DNA from: SABI01 sp963677695
GTDB lineage: Bacteria > Spirochaetota > Spirochaetia > Sphaerochaetales > Sphaerochaetaceae
Reading direction: 5' to 3'
Assembly: GCA_963677695.2 (NCBI GenBank)
Contig: CAXXUJ010000001.1
Coordinates: forward strand, 2,232,001 to 2,296,000
DNA length: 64,000 nt
In this document: positions 14,227 through 21,362 of the stretch, in pieces
How positions within the stretch are numbered: the first letter of the stretch is position 1
Layout of the letters: every line of letters begins with the position of its first letter
The notes under the pieces: generated by a model
The model's input: the letters and a program-made list of their open reading frames with translations, nothing else
What the model was told of the DNA's origin: nothing
Database searches by the model: none
Position numbers and translations under genes: made by a program

Positions 14227-16527
14227 TCAGCCAGCTTTTTCACAATACTTCCTTATGGCAGCGGCGGTGGTGAATCTGAGCGTCTCAGGTCCGGGAATGA
14301 TGAGGGTCGGTGCCTGCATGATCTGATATTTCTCTGAGAGTTCTCTTTGCTCCTCTGCATCGATGATGCGATAGTCCACTCCCGCTTCGGTGAGGAAACG
14401 CTTCGCTGTCACGCAGTTCGGGCAGGTTTTGGTGGTGAAGAGGAGAGGAACAGCCTCGTCAGTGATCTCGTACAGTTTTCGTTCCCTGAATTCCTGTGAC
14501 TTACCGTCATTCCAGTTCCCTACCGGGCGATAGTATCCTGTGATTCTGCTGTATATCTCAGTCTTCTCTTCACAGATCGGGCAGGAATGTACTTCACCGG
14601 GGAAGTACCCATGGTCGCTGCATACTGAATAGGTCGGGCTGAGGGTGTAGTAGGGAAGGGTGTAGTTCTCTGCTATCTTCCTTACAAGGGCTGCGGCACT
14701 CTGCCAGGAGGGGAGTCGTTCTCCGAGGAAGGCATGGAATACCGTGCCGGAGGTATAGCGGGTCTGCAGTTCATCCTGAATGTCGAGTGCTTCGAAGATA
14801 TCTTCGGTGAAACTGACAGGAAGGTGTGAGCTGTTGGTGTAATAGGGTGTCTTACCTTCATCTGAAGCTGTCTTGATGAAAGGGAAATCCTCCTTATCAT
14901 GTTTTGCGAAGCGGTAGGTGGTAGATTCTGCCGGTGTCGCCTCAAGGTTGTAGAGGTCCCCGTACATCTCCTGATACATGCTCAGTCTCTCTCTCATATG
15001 GTCAAGAACTTCCTTCGAGAAGGTCTGTCCCTCCTCTGAGGTGAGATCTTTAGATATGAACCGTGCGTTCAGACATGCTTCATTCATGCCCACCAGGCCG
15101 ATGGTGGAAAAGTGGTTCTTGAAGGTTCCCAGGTAGCGTTTCGTGTAAGGGTAGAGACCTGCATCAAGAAGTTTCGTCACGACCGTGCGCTTCACACTGA
15201 GTGAACGTGCGCTGATATCCATCAGGGTATTGAGTCTGGTATAGAAATCCTTCTTATCCTGTGACTGATAGGCAAGGCGCGGCATATTGATGGTCACCAC
15301 ACCGATCGATCCGGTTGATTCGCCGCTTCCAAAGAATCCTCCAGATTTCTTTCTCAGTTCCCTCAGATCAAGTCTCAACCTGCAGCACATGGAGCGTACA
15401 TCACTCGGCTCCATGTCGCTGTTGATATAGTTGGAGAAATAGGGAGTTCCATACTTTGCCGTCATCTCGAACAGAAGTTTGTTGTTCTCTGTTTCCGACC
15501 AGTCGAAATCTTTTGTGATCGAGTAGGTGGGAATCGGGTACTGAAAACCTCTTCCCTCACTGTCTCCTGCGATCATCGTTTCGATGAACGCCTTGTTGAT
15601 CATCCCCATTTCTTTTGTACAATCACCATAGGTGAAATCCATCTCCTTCCCTCCGACGATCGCCGGCTGTTCAGCCAGATCGGCAGGAACGGTCCAGTCC
15701 AGTGTGATATTCGAGAAAGGAGCCTGGGTTCCCCAGCGTGAGGGTGTGTTCACGCCGAAGATGAACGATTCAATGCATTGCTTCGTTTCAGTGTAGGTGA
15801 GGTTGTCAGCTCGGACGAAGGGTGCGAGGTAGGTATCAAAGGAAGAGAAGGCCTGAGCCCCTGCCCATTCGTTCTGGAGGATCCCGAGGAAGTTGACCAT
15901 CTGGTTGCACAGGGAGGAGAGGTGTTTTGCCGGTCCGCTGGTGATCTTGCCGCCCACTCCTCCGAGTCCTTCCTGAATCAGCTGCTTGAGTGACCAGCCG
16001 GCACAGTACCCGGTGAGCATGGAAAGGTCATGAAGGTGTATTTCTGAGTTGCGGTGGGCATCGGCGATCTCCTGATCATACACTTCCGAGAGCCAGTAAT
16101 TGGCTGTGACAGCTCCGCTGTTGGAGAGGATCAGTCCACCTACGCTGTAGGTGACGGTCGAGTTTTCCTTGACTCTCCAGTCATCGAGCTTCAGGTAGCC
16201 GTTCACCGTTTCGGTGTAATTCAGGTAGGTTGAGTTGGTGTTTCTTACCTTCTCCCTCTGCTTTCGGTAGAGGATATAGCTCTTCGCCACGTCGGCATAC
16301 CCTGCCTGCACGAGGACTGCTTCCACACTGTCCTGTATATCTTCTACAGCTATCTTATTCCTTTCGATCTTAGGCTCGTAGTGACTGGTCACTTTGAGAG
16401 CGAGAAAATCGATGATGTTCGGGGTATACTGCTTCTTCAAGGCATCGAATGCCTTCGTGATCGCTCCTACGATCTTTGCAATGTCGAACGGGACTACAAC
16501 ACCGTCACGCTTGTTCACCTGGTACAT
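14227..16527 (-). CDS. nrdD: class III anaerobic ribonucleoside-triphosphate reductase with C-terminal redoxin
   Basis: 766 residues. The N-terminal ATP-cone (YQVNKRDGVVVPFDIAKIVGAITKAF) is about residues 2-90. The large glycyl-radical barrel follows, with CNQMVNFLGILQNEWAGAQAFSS and the C-terminal zinc Cys pairs (SVCSDHGYF and CPICEEK). The radical Gly is about residue 675 in NWNDGKSQEF. From about residue 690 the chain continues into a NrdH/glutaredoxin-like domain with TCPNC (C702/C705) and a cis-Pro APTLIIPG. This fusion suggests reduction by a redoxin rather than formate. It reduces ribonucleotides for DNA synthesis without oxygen. It lies downstream of nrdG, after a 115-nt gap with a long hairpin. 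Confidence 0.95.
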   Translation of the reverse strand: MYQVNKRDGVVVPFDIAKIVGAITKAFDALKKQYTPNIIDFLALKVTSHYEPKIERNKIAVEDIQDSVEAVLVQAGYADVAKSYILYRKQREKVRNTNSTYLNYTETVNGYLKLDDWRVKENSTVTYSVGGLILSNSGAVTANYWLSEVYDQEIADAHRNSEIHLHDLSMLTGYCAGWSLKQLIQEGLGGVGGKITSGPAKHLSSLCNQMVNFLGILQNEWAGAQAFSSFDTYLAPFVRADNLTYTETKQCIESFIFGVNTPSRWGTQAPFSNITLDWTVPADLAEQPAIVGGKEMDFTYGDCTKEMGMINKAFIETMIAGDSEGRGFQYPIPTYSITKDFDWSETENNKLLFEMTAKYGTPYFSNYINSDMEPSDVRSMCCRLRLDLRELRKKSGGFFGSGESTGSIGVVTINMPRLAYQSQDKKDFYTRLNTLMDISARSLSVKRTVVTKLLDAGLYPYTKRYLGTFKNHFSTIGLVGMNEACLNARFISKDLTSEEGQTFSKEVLDHMRERLSMYQEMYGDLYNLEATPAESTTYRFAKHDKEDFPFIKTASDEGKTPYYTNSSHLPVSFTEDIFEALDIQDELQTRYTSGTVFHAFLGERLPSWQSAAALVRKIAENYTLPYYTLSPTYSVCSDHGYFPGEVHSCPICEEKTEIYSRITGYYRPVGNWNDGKSQEFRERKLYEITDEAVPLLFTTKTCPNCVTAKRFLTEAGVDYRIIDAEEQRELSEKYQIMQAPTLIIPGPETLRFTTAAAIRKYCEKAG

Positions 16528-16604
16528 AGATGCTCCTCCATGGTTGTATATTCATCTCCCCTCATCGGGGTATTTCATGCCTATGTGTATCTGTTTCTTC
16601 CAAA

Positions 16605-16637
16605 CGAAGGCCTTTCCTTGGAAAGGACTTTCCTTCG
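16605..16637 (-). other. intercistronic hairpin between nrdG and nrdD
   Basis: Outer arms CGAAGG/CCTTCG (16605-16610 with 16632-16637) enclose a second 7-bp stem, CCTTTCC/GGAAAGG (16611-16617 with 16620-16626), with a 2-nt turn and 5 unpaired bases. It begins 6 nt past the nrdG stop. It has no U-tract, so an RNA-processing or stability element is more likely than a terminator. Confidence 0.6.
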
Positions 16638-16642
16638 AAAGT

Positions 16643-17341
16643 TCACATCCCTCTCAGCTGCACGTTCTTTACGTAGGGAGAGAGAATCTCTGCGGCTCTC
16701 TTCATCTCATCAGGAGAGAGGGGAGTGAGATCTTTCTTTGAGATCAGATTCCCTGAATCCTCGAAGTTCTGAAGAAACAGCGTCTCATCTCCTTCGAACC
16801 AATTACCCATCTGCTCTATATTGGTTTCACTGTGATATTCCTTTACCAGTGTCGTTCTGAATTCATAGGGAACATTACTTCTTTTCAGGATGGACATACT
16901 GCGCTCTATCACTTCGGTGGGGAAGGAGGGTAGGCCGATAGTGCGTGCATAGGAATCTCTGTCGTTCTTGATATCCATCGCAACATAATCGAGAAGTCCG
17001 AAAGAGAGCAGCTGTTCAAGATGTTCGGGGCAGCTTCCATTGGTATCGAGTTTGATAAGAAAGCCTATCTGTCTGATTTTTTGAATGAAAGATATAAGAT
17101 TTTTCTGGAGAAGCGGTTCTCCTCCGGTAATACATACTCCATCAAGGTGTTTTCTACGCCTGGAAAGGAAGGTGAAGAATTCGGTTTCCGAGAGTTCTTC
17201 ACTCGTCTCCGTTTGAGTTACTAAAGGTGCGTTGTGGCAGTAGGGGCAGCGGAAATTGCATCCACCGAGAAAAAGGGTACAGGCTGTCTTTCCGGGGAAA
17301 TCGAGTAAAGTCATCTTCTGCAGTCCCATCATCTTCACCAT
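16643..17341 (-). CDS. nrdG: anaerobic ribonucleoside-triphosphate reductase activating protein
   Basis: 232 residues, radical SAM. The iron-sulfur motif is C28-X3-C32-X2-C35 in GGCNFRCPYCHN, followed by the SAM-binding GGEPLL and later ESR-type conserved segments (IKLDTNGSCP, LDYVAMDIKN, YEFRTTLV). It makes the glycyl radical on NrdD. AGGAG lies 9 nt before the ATG, and a 4-bp CTCC/GGAG hairpin could hide it. The leader upstream carries a cobalamin riboswitch and NrdR-like boxes. The gene order is nrdG then nrdD, the reverse of E. coli. Confidence 0.93.
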   Translation of the reverse strand: MVKMMGLQKMTLLDFPGKTACTLFLGGCNFRCPYCHNAPLVTQTETSEELSETEFFTFLSRRRKHLDGVCITGGEPLLQKNLISFIQKIRQIGFLIKLDTNGSCPEHLEQLLSFGLLDYVAMDIKNDRDSYARTIGLPSFPTEVIERSMSILKRSNVPYEFRTTLVKEYHSETNIEQMGNWFEGDETLFLQNFEDSGNLISKKDLTPLSPDEMKRAAEILSPYVKNVQLRGM

Positions 17342-17394
17342 TGCTTTTCACTCCTAGTCACGGAGATAAGACAGAGAGTACGGAACTATGCAGG

Positions 17395-17420
17395 GAAATT
17401 CCCCCGTATCGTGGGGAAGC
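17395..17420 (-). promoter_or_regulatory. candidate expression-platform hairpin of the cobalamin riboswitch
   Basis: On the minus strand, TTCCCC and GGGGAA (6 bp, with one extra G flanking) form a hairpin followed by TTTCCC, between the riboswitch and nrdG. Together with the CTCC/GGAG pairing around the nrdG Shine-Dalgarno (17351-17365), this is where ligand binding would be read out. Which of the two is used cannot be decided by eye. Confidence 0.35.
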
Positions 17421-17456
17421 ACATTCACGTCAATGCCATACACCGTGACAACGTGT

Positions 17457-17597
17457 CATGCATAGGGAGGTCTTCTGACTCAGGTTCAAAGGTTCTCACA
17501 GTCCTTCCCGGGAATTATCTTCCCAGTGGATTCTTCTGTGGACCTCACCATTACAGCGGCGGGACCGTGCGGGATTTTCACCCGGCTTCCCTGTCCT
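17457..17597 (-). ncRNA. cobalamin riboswitch upstream of nrdGD
   Basis: Read on the minus strand, the element has the hallmarks of the class. GGGAA-N4-GGTGAAAATCCC is followed by GCACGGTCCCGCCGCTGTAA. After an internal arm (TCCACTGGGAAG...) comes the B12 box AGTCAGAAGACC (17461-17480 region). It sits about 115 nt upstream of the nrdG ATG in the same transcript as the promoter at 17643-17671. Riboswitches of this class usually repress when adenosylcobalamin binds. Repressing a B12-independent RNR when B12 is available is a known regulatory logic in organisms that also carry class II NrdJ. Confidence 0.95.
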
Positions 17598-17601
17598 ATA
17601 C

Positions 17602-17649
17602 ACACAAGATATAGTATATATCGTACAACAAGTACGCTATATATAGTAT
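17602..17649. promoter_or_regulatory. tandem NrdR-like boxes
   Basis: Two 16-bp sites, ACACAAGATATAGTAT (17602-17617) and ACGCTATATATAGTAT (17634-17649), each match the remembered NrdR consensus ACACWATATATWGTGT at about 14 of 16 positions. They are 32 bp apart, the three-turn spacing typical of NrdR pairs. The second covers the -10 of the nrdGD promoter and the first lies just downstream of the start site, a repressor arrangement. Confidence 0.8.
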
Positions 17650-17671
17650 GATTGCATGAACAGGTTGTCAA
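17643..17671 (-). promoter_or_regulatory. strong promoter of the nrdGD operon
   Basis: Minus strand: perfect -35 TTGACA (17666-17671), 17-bp spacer, -10 TACTAT (17643-17648), predicting a start near 17636. The transcript would run through the first NrdR-like box and then the cobalamin riboswitch before nrdG. Confidence 0.85.
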
Positions 17672-17845
17672 TAGAGATTGTGAAAAATATACAGGTGATG
17701 CAAGGAAGTACAGACGAGGAAAGCAGATATGCTCTCTTATTCTGCAGAATCAAAAAAGGTATGATATCCTGAAGTAGTTCATCTGAGATGCCCGAGGCCA
17801 TTGCTTCTACGAAGAAGTATTCCAGCATCTCAAGGAGGTGATGTG

Positions 17846-18274
17846 ATGGCAACACAGAAGACACTGCCTACAGGCGAATCGGTAACAGCATATATTGAGC
17901 AGCTGGAGAACGAGAAGAGGAGGGAAGAAGCCTATACCCTTCTTGATCTCATCGGCAAAGTAACAGGCTATAAGGGAGTGATGTGGGGACCTTCCATCAT
18001 CGGTTTCGGTGAGTACACCTACACCTATGCCAGCGGTCACTCGGGAACCTCCTTTCTCTTCGGATTCTCTCCCCGCAAGAAGAGCATCAGTCTCTACACG
18101 GCAACAGGAGATCAGGGGATCGAAAAACTTCTCTCACGACTGGGAAAGCACAGGATGGGGAAGGCCTGTCTCTATGTCAATCATCTCAATGATATCGATC
18201 TTGATGTCCTCAAAGAGATTATTTTACATTCTATGAAGTTCCTGCGTGACAGATATGGGTCCTCAGATAATTGA
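17846..18274 (+). CDS. DUF1801 (YdhG-like) domain protein
   Basis: 142 residues from the ATG at 17846, which has AAGGAGGTG upstream with 7-nt spacing; the longer in-frame form to 17801 is unsupported. Conserved DUF1801 segments are visible: the N-terminal helix (SVTAYIEQLENEKRREEAYTLLDLI), VTGYKGVMWGPSIIGFGEYTYTYASGHSGTSFLFGF, then SPRKKSISLYT and GKACLYVNHLNDIDLDVLKEII. The family is small, cytosolic and of unknown function. It is divergent from nrdGD and sits before the zinc operon, with no apparent link to either. Confidence 0.85.
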   Translation: MATQKTLPTGESVTAYIEQLENEKRREEAYTLLDLIGKVTGYKGVMWGPSIIGFGEYTYTYASGHSGTSFLFGFSPRKKSISLYTATGDQGIEKLLSRLGKHRMGKACLYVNHLNDIDLDVLKEIILHSMKFLRDRYGSSDN

Positions 18275-18276
18275 TT

Positions 18277-18316
18277 ATGCAAATGACTTGCATTTTCTAT
18301 CCCCTGTGATTATATT
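18277..18316 (+). promoter_or_regulatory. Zur-type palindrome overlapping the leaderless znuA promoter
   Basis: The dyad ATGCAA-N5-TTGCAT (18277-18293) covers the -35 element TTGCAT (18288-18293). A 17-bp spacer leads to the -10 TATATT (18311-18316), and the znuA ATG starts 6 nt later. A repressor on the dyad would block RNA polymerase. The Fur-family gene that ends the operon is the likely repressor. Confidence 0.7.
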
Positions 18317-18322
18317 TCTTAC

Positions 18323-19219
18323 ATGAGAACTTACATTCAAATACTCACCATATTCTTCTTCCTGATAATCCTCCTCGCCCTGCCTCTGGCAGCAAGGGGA
18401 GCACAGGAAGCAGCGGATGACGGGAAACTCACCGTAGCCGTCTCGATTCTGCCTCACCAGGCAGCTGTAGATGCTATCAGCGGCGGTCTTGCCAACAGCG
18501 TCGTACTTGTTGGAGAGGGTCAGTCACCTCATTCCTATGAGCCGACTCCGCGGCAGATGAGTGCACTAGCTGCGGCCGACCTCTGGCTCCTCAGCGGAAC
18601 CGACTTTGAAACGGCTTTACGCCCGAAAGTGGTTTCTCTCTATCCCGACCTTGCCCTCATCGATGGAACTGAAGGGGTTGCTTTCAGGCATATGGACGCT
18701 CACTCACATGAGGGAGAAGAGGATCAGGAGGAAACTCTCGATCTCCATACCTGGCTGGGTAAGGACCCGTACCTCATCTTCATCGACCATGCGGTAGACG
18801 CTCTCAGTGAAGCCGATCCTGCCAACCGGGAGACCTACAGGAAAAACGGAGAGGCCTACAAGGCGGAGATAACCAGAGAGTTCAATGAACTGGGGAAGGA
18901 GCTTGCTGGAAATGAAGGGCGGACAGTCCTTGTATTCCACCCTTCCTTCGGCTATTTCCTTGATGAGTTCTCCCTGAAGCAGGAAGGCATCGAGACCGGA
19001 GGAAAGGAACCCACGGCACGTGTCCTTTCACAGATCATTGATGAGGCAGTCACAGAAGGGGTGAGTACCGTGTTCGTTCAGAAGCAGTTTCCTGTCTCGG
19101 CAGCCGAGACGATCGCAAAGGCGATCGGCGGCAGGGTTGTCGGCATAGATCCCCTCTCTTATAATTGGCTAGATAACATCAGGGAGATAGGGACAGCTCT
19201 CAAGGAGAGCTTCCAATAG
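18323..19219 (+). CDS. znuA: zinc ABC transporter substrate-binding lipoprotein-like protein
   Basis: 298 residues. A signal peptide (TM at about 8-26, cleavage near AARGAQEA) is followed by a cluster A-I metal-binding protein: GQSPHSYEPTPRQMSAL (first His ligand), a His/acidic loop HMDAHSHEGEEDQEE, LHTWLGKDPYLIFIDHAVD, VLVFHPSFGYFLDEFSL (His ligand) and the final ligand in VGIDPLSYN. The His-rich loop is typical of ZnuA/AdcA. It captures Zn(II) in the periplasm for ZnuBC. There is no Shine-Dalgarno; the -10 ends 6 nt before the ATG, so the mRNA is probably leaderless. First gene of znuA-znuC-znuB-zur. Manganese cannot be excluded as a substrate. Confidence 0.9.
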   Translation: MRTYIQILTIFFFLIILLALPLAARGAQEAADDGKLTVAVSILPHQAAVDAISGGLANSVVLVGEGQSPHSYEPTPRQMSALAAADLWLLSGTDFETALRPKVVSLYPDLALIDGTEGVAFRHMDAHSHEGEEDQEETLDLHTWLGKDPYLIFIDHAVDALSEADPANRETYRKNGEAYKAEITREFNELGKELAGNEGRTVLVFHPSFGYFLDEFSLKQEGIETGGKEPTARVLSQIIDEAVTEGVSTVFVQKQFPVSAAETIAKAIGGRVVGIDPLSYNWLDNIREIGTALKESFQ

Positions 19220-19230
19220 GAGAAATCAAG

Positions 19231-20016
19231 GTGGCAGAACAGAAACATCAGGTCATTCTGAGATTCGAGGAGGTGAGTTTTTCCTATCCGGGAATTGATG
19301 TCCTCACCGATACATCCTTTCATATCCATTCGGGAGAGTTCATCGCACTCGTCGGCCCCAACGGTGCCGGGAAATCGACGATCCTCCGACTGATCCTCGG
19401 GCTCGAGACTCCTTCGAACGGCACTATCTCCCTGTTCGATCGCCCGGTGTCGGAGATGAAACACCTCATCGGGTACGTTCCCCAACATGCAAAGTTCGAT
19501 CCCTCCTTCCCGATCAGTGTATCTGAAACGGTGAGGATGGGAAGGCTCGGTACCTGGCAGTCACGCTATGGAGCATCCGATACTCAGCAGGCGGTACATG
19601 CCCTTGAGATGATGGGAATAGCCGACTTGGCGAATAGACCGTTCAAGGCTCTCAGCGGGGGACAGAGGCAAAGGGTCCTTGTCGCCCGCGCCCTTGCAGG
19701 AAACCCCTCGATCCTGATCATGGATGAACCCACTGCCAATATGGACGCGCAGAGCGAGAAGAATTTCTATGAAGCTCTTGAGAAGATCAAGGGAGAGGTG
19801 ACGATTCTCATCGTCACACACGATACTTCGTATGTCTCGGTTCTCACCGACCGGGTCCTCTGTGCCGGTGATAAGGGCTGTGACGGTCATATCACGAAAG
19901 TTGTCCAGCACCCCCTCACCATCGAAGAAGAGGGTATCGGTCACACAAAGAGGGCCAAGGTCCTTCATAACAGCGAGGTGAACCACTCGTGTGATGATGA
20001 AAAGGGGGGCAGGTGA
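19231..20016 (+). CDS. znuC: zinc ABC transporter ATP-binding protein
   Basis: 261 residues, GTG start at 19231 with TAGGAG upstream. Walker A is GPNGAGKST, the Q-loop region YVPQHAKFDPSFPISV, the signature LSGGQRQRVLVARAL, Walker B ILIMDEPT and the switch His VTHD. This is the ManY/ZnuC type of ABC ATPase. It energises ZnuB. It starts 11 nt after znuA, and its stop overlaps the znuB start (TGATG). The C-terminal tail has extra His and Cys (CAGDKGCDGHITK, NHSCDDEKGG) that could bind metal, as in some ZnuC proteins. Confidence 0.93.
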   Translation: MAEQKHQVILRFEEVSFSYPGIDVLTDTSFHIHSGEFIALVGPNGAGKSTILRLILGLETPSNGTISLFDRPVSEMKHLIGYVPQHAKFDPSFPISVSETVRMGRLGTWQSRYGASDTQQAVHALEMMGIADLANRPFKALSGGQRQRVLVARALAGNPSILIMDEPTANMDAQSEKNFYEALEKIKGEVTILIVTHDTSYVSVLTDRVLCAGDKGCDGHITKVVQHPLTIEEEGIGHTKRAKVLHNSEVNHSCDDEKGGR

Positions 20017-20864
20017 TGACAGGTTTCATTGACGCTCTTTTCAATCCTGCGATGCCGTTCATCAGGAATGCTCTTATTGCAGGACTCCTTTCGAGTATTC
20101 TCTTCGGCGTACTCGGGACAGTCATCACGGTACGGCGGATCGGCTCCCTCGCAGGTGCGATCAGTCATGCCGTTCTCGGAGGTATCGGTATTGCAGTACT
20201 TCTCTCCTCTAGGAATATCCTATCAATCCCACCCATTGCCGGAGCGCTTGTGTTTGCCGTGCTGTCGGCGCTTATCATTGCATTTGTCGCTCTCAAGGCG
20301 AAACAGAGAGAGGATACGGTGATCAATGCCATCTGGGCGATCGGGATGAGCATCGGTGTTGTCAGCATGGCAAAAAGTACGACCTATGCCGACCCGCTCA
20401 GCTACCTGTTCGGTAATATTCTATTGATAGGGCAGAGTGACCTTATCCTTCTCGCTATACTCGATGTGTTCATCATCATTCTTGTGTGGAAATTCTACCC
20501 GCAGCTCGAAGCGACCAGCTTTGATGAGGAATTCGCCCGGGTCAGAGGCATCAATGCCGATCTTGTCTTCGTCATCATCCTCATCGTCACGGCAGTGGCG
20601 ATCGTTCTCCTTCAGACCTTTGTCGGAATCGTCATGGTTATCGCCATGCTCACCCTCCCGAGCGGGACTGCCGGGTTCAGCGCCCGCAGTATGCTCAGCA
20701 TGATGGGTATCTCAACAATATACTCGGCACTCTTCAGTACCACCGGACTGATGGTCGGCTGGTATCTCGATATACCGACCGGAGCAACTGTAGTCCTTGT
20801 CAGCGGAGCTGTATTCCTGATTTTCTCCTTTGCAGCATCTAAGAGGAGAAAGCACCGTGACTAA
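20016..20864 (+). CDS. znuB: zinc ABC transporter permease
   Basis: 282 residues from the ATG at 20016 (GGGGGG 6 nt upstream; a GTG one codon earlier is possible). There are about eight or nine membrane helices of the ABC-3 family (NALIAGLLSSILFGVLGTVITV, ISHAVLGGIGIAVLL, ALVFAVLSALIIAFVAL, LILLAILDVFIIILVW, VFVIILIVTAVAIVLLQTFVGIVMVIAM). A conserved cytoplasmic loop (FDEEFARVRGINADL) couples to ZnuC. Translationally coupled to znuC and overlapping zur by 8 nt. Confidence 0.92.
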   Translation: MTGFIDALFNPAMPFIRNALIAGLLSSILFGVLGTVITVRRIGSLAGAISHAVLGGIGIAVLLSSRNILSIPPIAGALVFAVLSALIIAFVALKAKQREDTVINAIWAIGMSIGVVSMAKSTTYADPLSYLFGNILLIGQSDLILLAILDVFIIILVWKFYPQLEATSFDEEFARVRGINADLVFVIILIVTAVAIVLLQTFVGIVMVIAMLTLPSGTAGFSARSMLSMMGISTIYSALFSTTGLMVGWYLDIPTGATVVLVSGAVFLIFSFAASKRRKHRD

Positions 20865-21276
20865 GGCAAGGGAACATATTCTTTCTATCCTTAGATCCTC
20901 CGATTTCCCTCTCACCGCACAATCGATCGAAGAGAAAAAGACGATGAAGATGAACAGTGTCACGATCTATCGTACACTTCACTACCTTGAAGCGAATGGT
21001 TACCTCGATTCCTTTCCTCTCACCTGCTCACAGCACGGAACAGAGCGGTATTATACTGCGATAGTAAAAGATACAGATGGAACCTGTTATCACCACCACT
21101 GGTTTCACTGCATCGAATGCCATTCCTTCATCGACCTCGGCTCCTGCCGGATCGACTCCCTTATAGAAGGGTATGAAAAGGATTTTTCGGTGTCAGTACT
21201 TGGTCATTCCCTTTCCCTCACCGGGATATGCGGGACATGCAGGAATACTCAGAAAGAAGAATGGGAACGGAAATAA
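20857..21276 (+). CDS. zur: Fur-family metal-responsive repressor, probable Zur
   Basis: 139 residues from the GTG at 20857, preceded by AAGAGGAG. The winged helix has the Fur-type recognition segment (NSVTIYRTLHYLEANGYLDSF). A regulatory metal site (YHHHWFHCIECHSFIDL) includes the CxxC pair, and a second CGTC at the C-terminus completes a structural Cys4 zinc site. Its position as the last gene of znuACB makes zinc the likely effector. It probably represses the operon through the ATGCAA-N5-TTGCAT dyad at 18277-18293, giving a closed feedback loop. The overlap with znuB fixes it in the operon. Confidence 0.88.
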   Translation: MTKAREHILSILRSSDFPLTAQSIEEKKTMKMNSVTIYRTLHYLEANGYLDSFPLTCSQHGTERYYTAIVKDTDGTCYHHHWFHCIECHSFIDLGSCRIDSLIEGYEKDFSVSVLGHSLSLTGICGTCRNTQKEEWERK

Positions 21277-21362
21277 AGGAAATAGCTTCTGAGGAATTGC
21301 CTTTCCCTCTGTTGAGAATATCTCTGGGCTATTTCCCCATTATCGTTTGATACTCAGGAAAC

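Noticed and set aside
17637..17864. 75-residue minus-strand open frame upstream of the cobalamin riboswitch
   Set aside because: It overlaps the nrdGD promoter and the start of the DUF1801 gene, has no ribosome-binding site and no coding character.
21278..21336. 9-bp inverted repeat GGAAATAGC/GCTATTTCC between zur and the HD-domain gene
   Set aside because: The loop is 41 nt and there is no clear U-tract. It may be a weak bidirectional terminator but is not strong enough to list.
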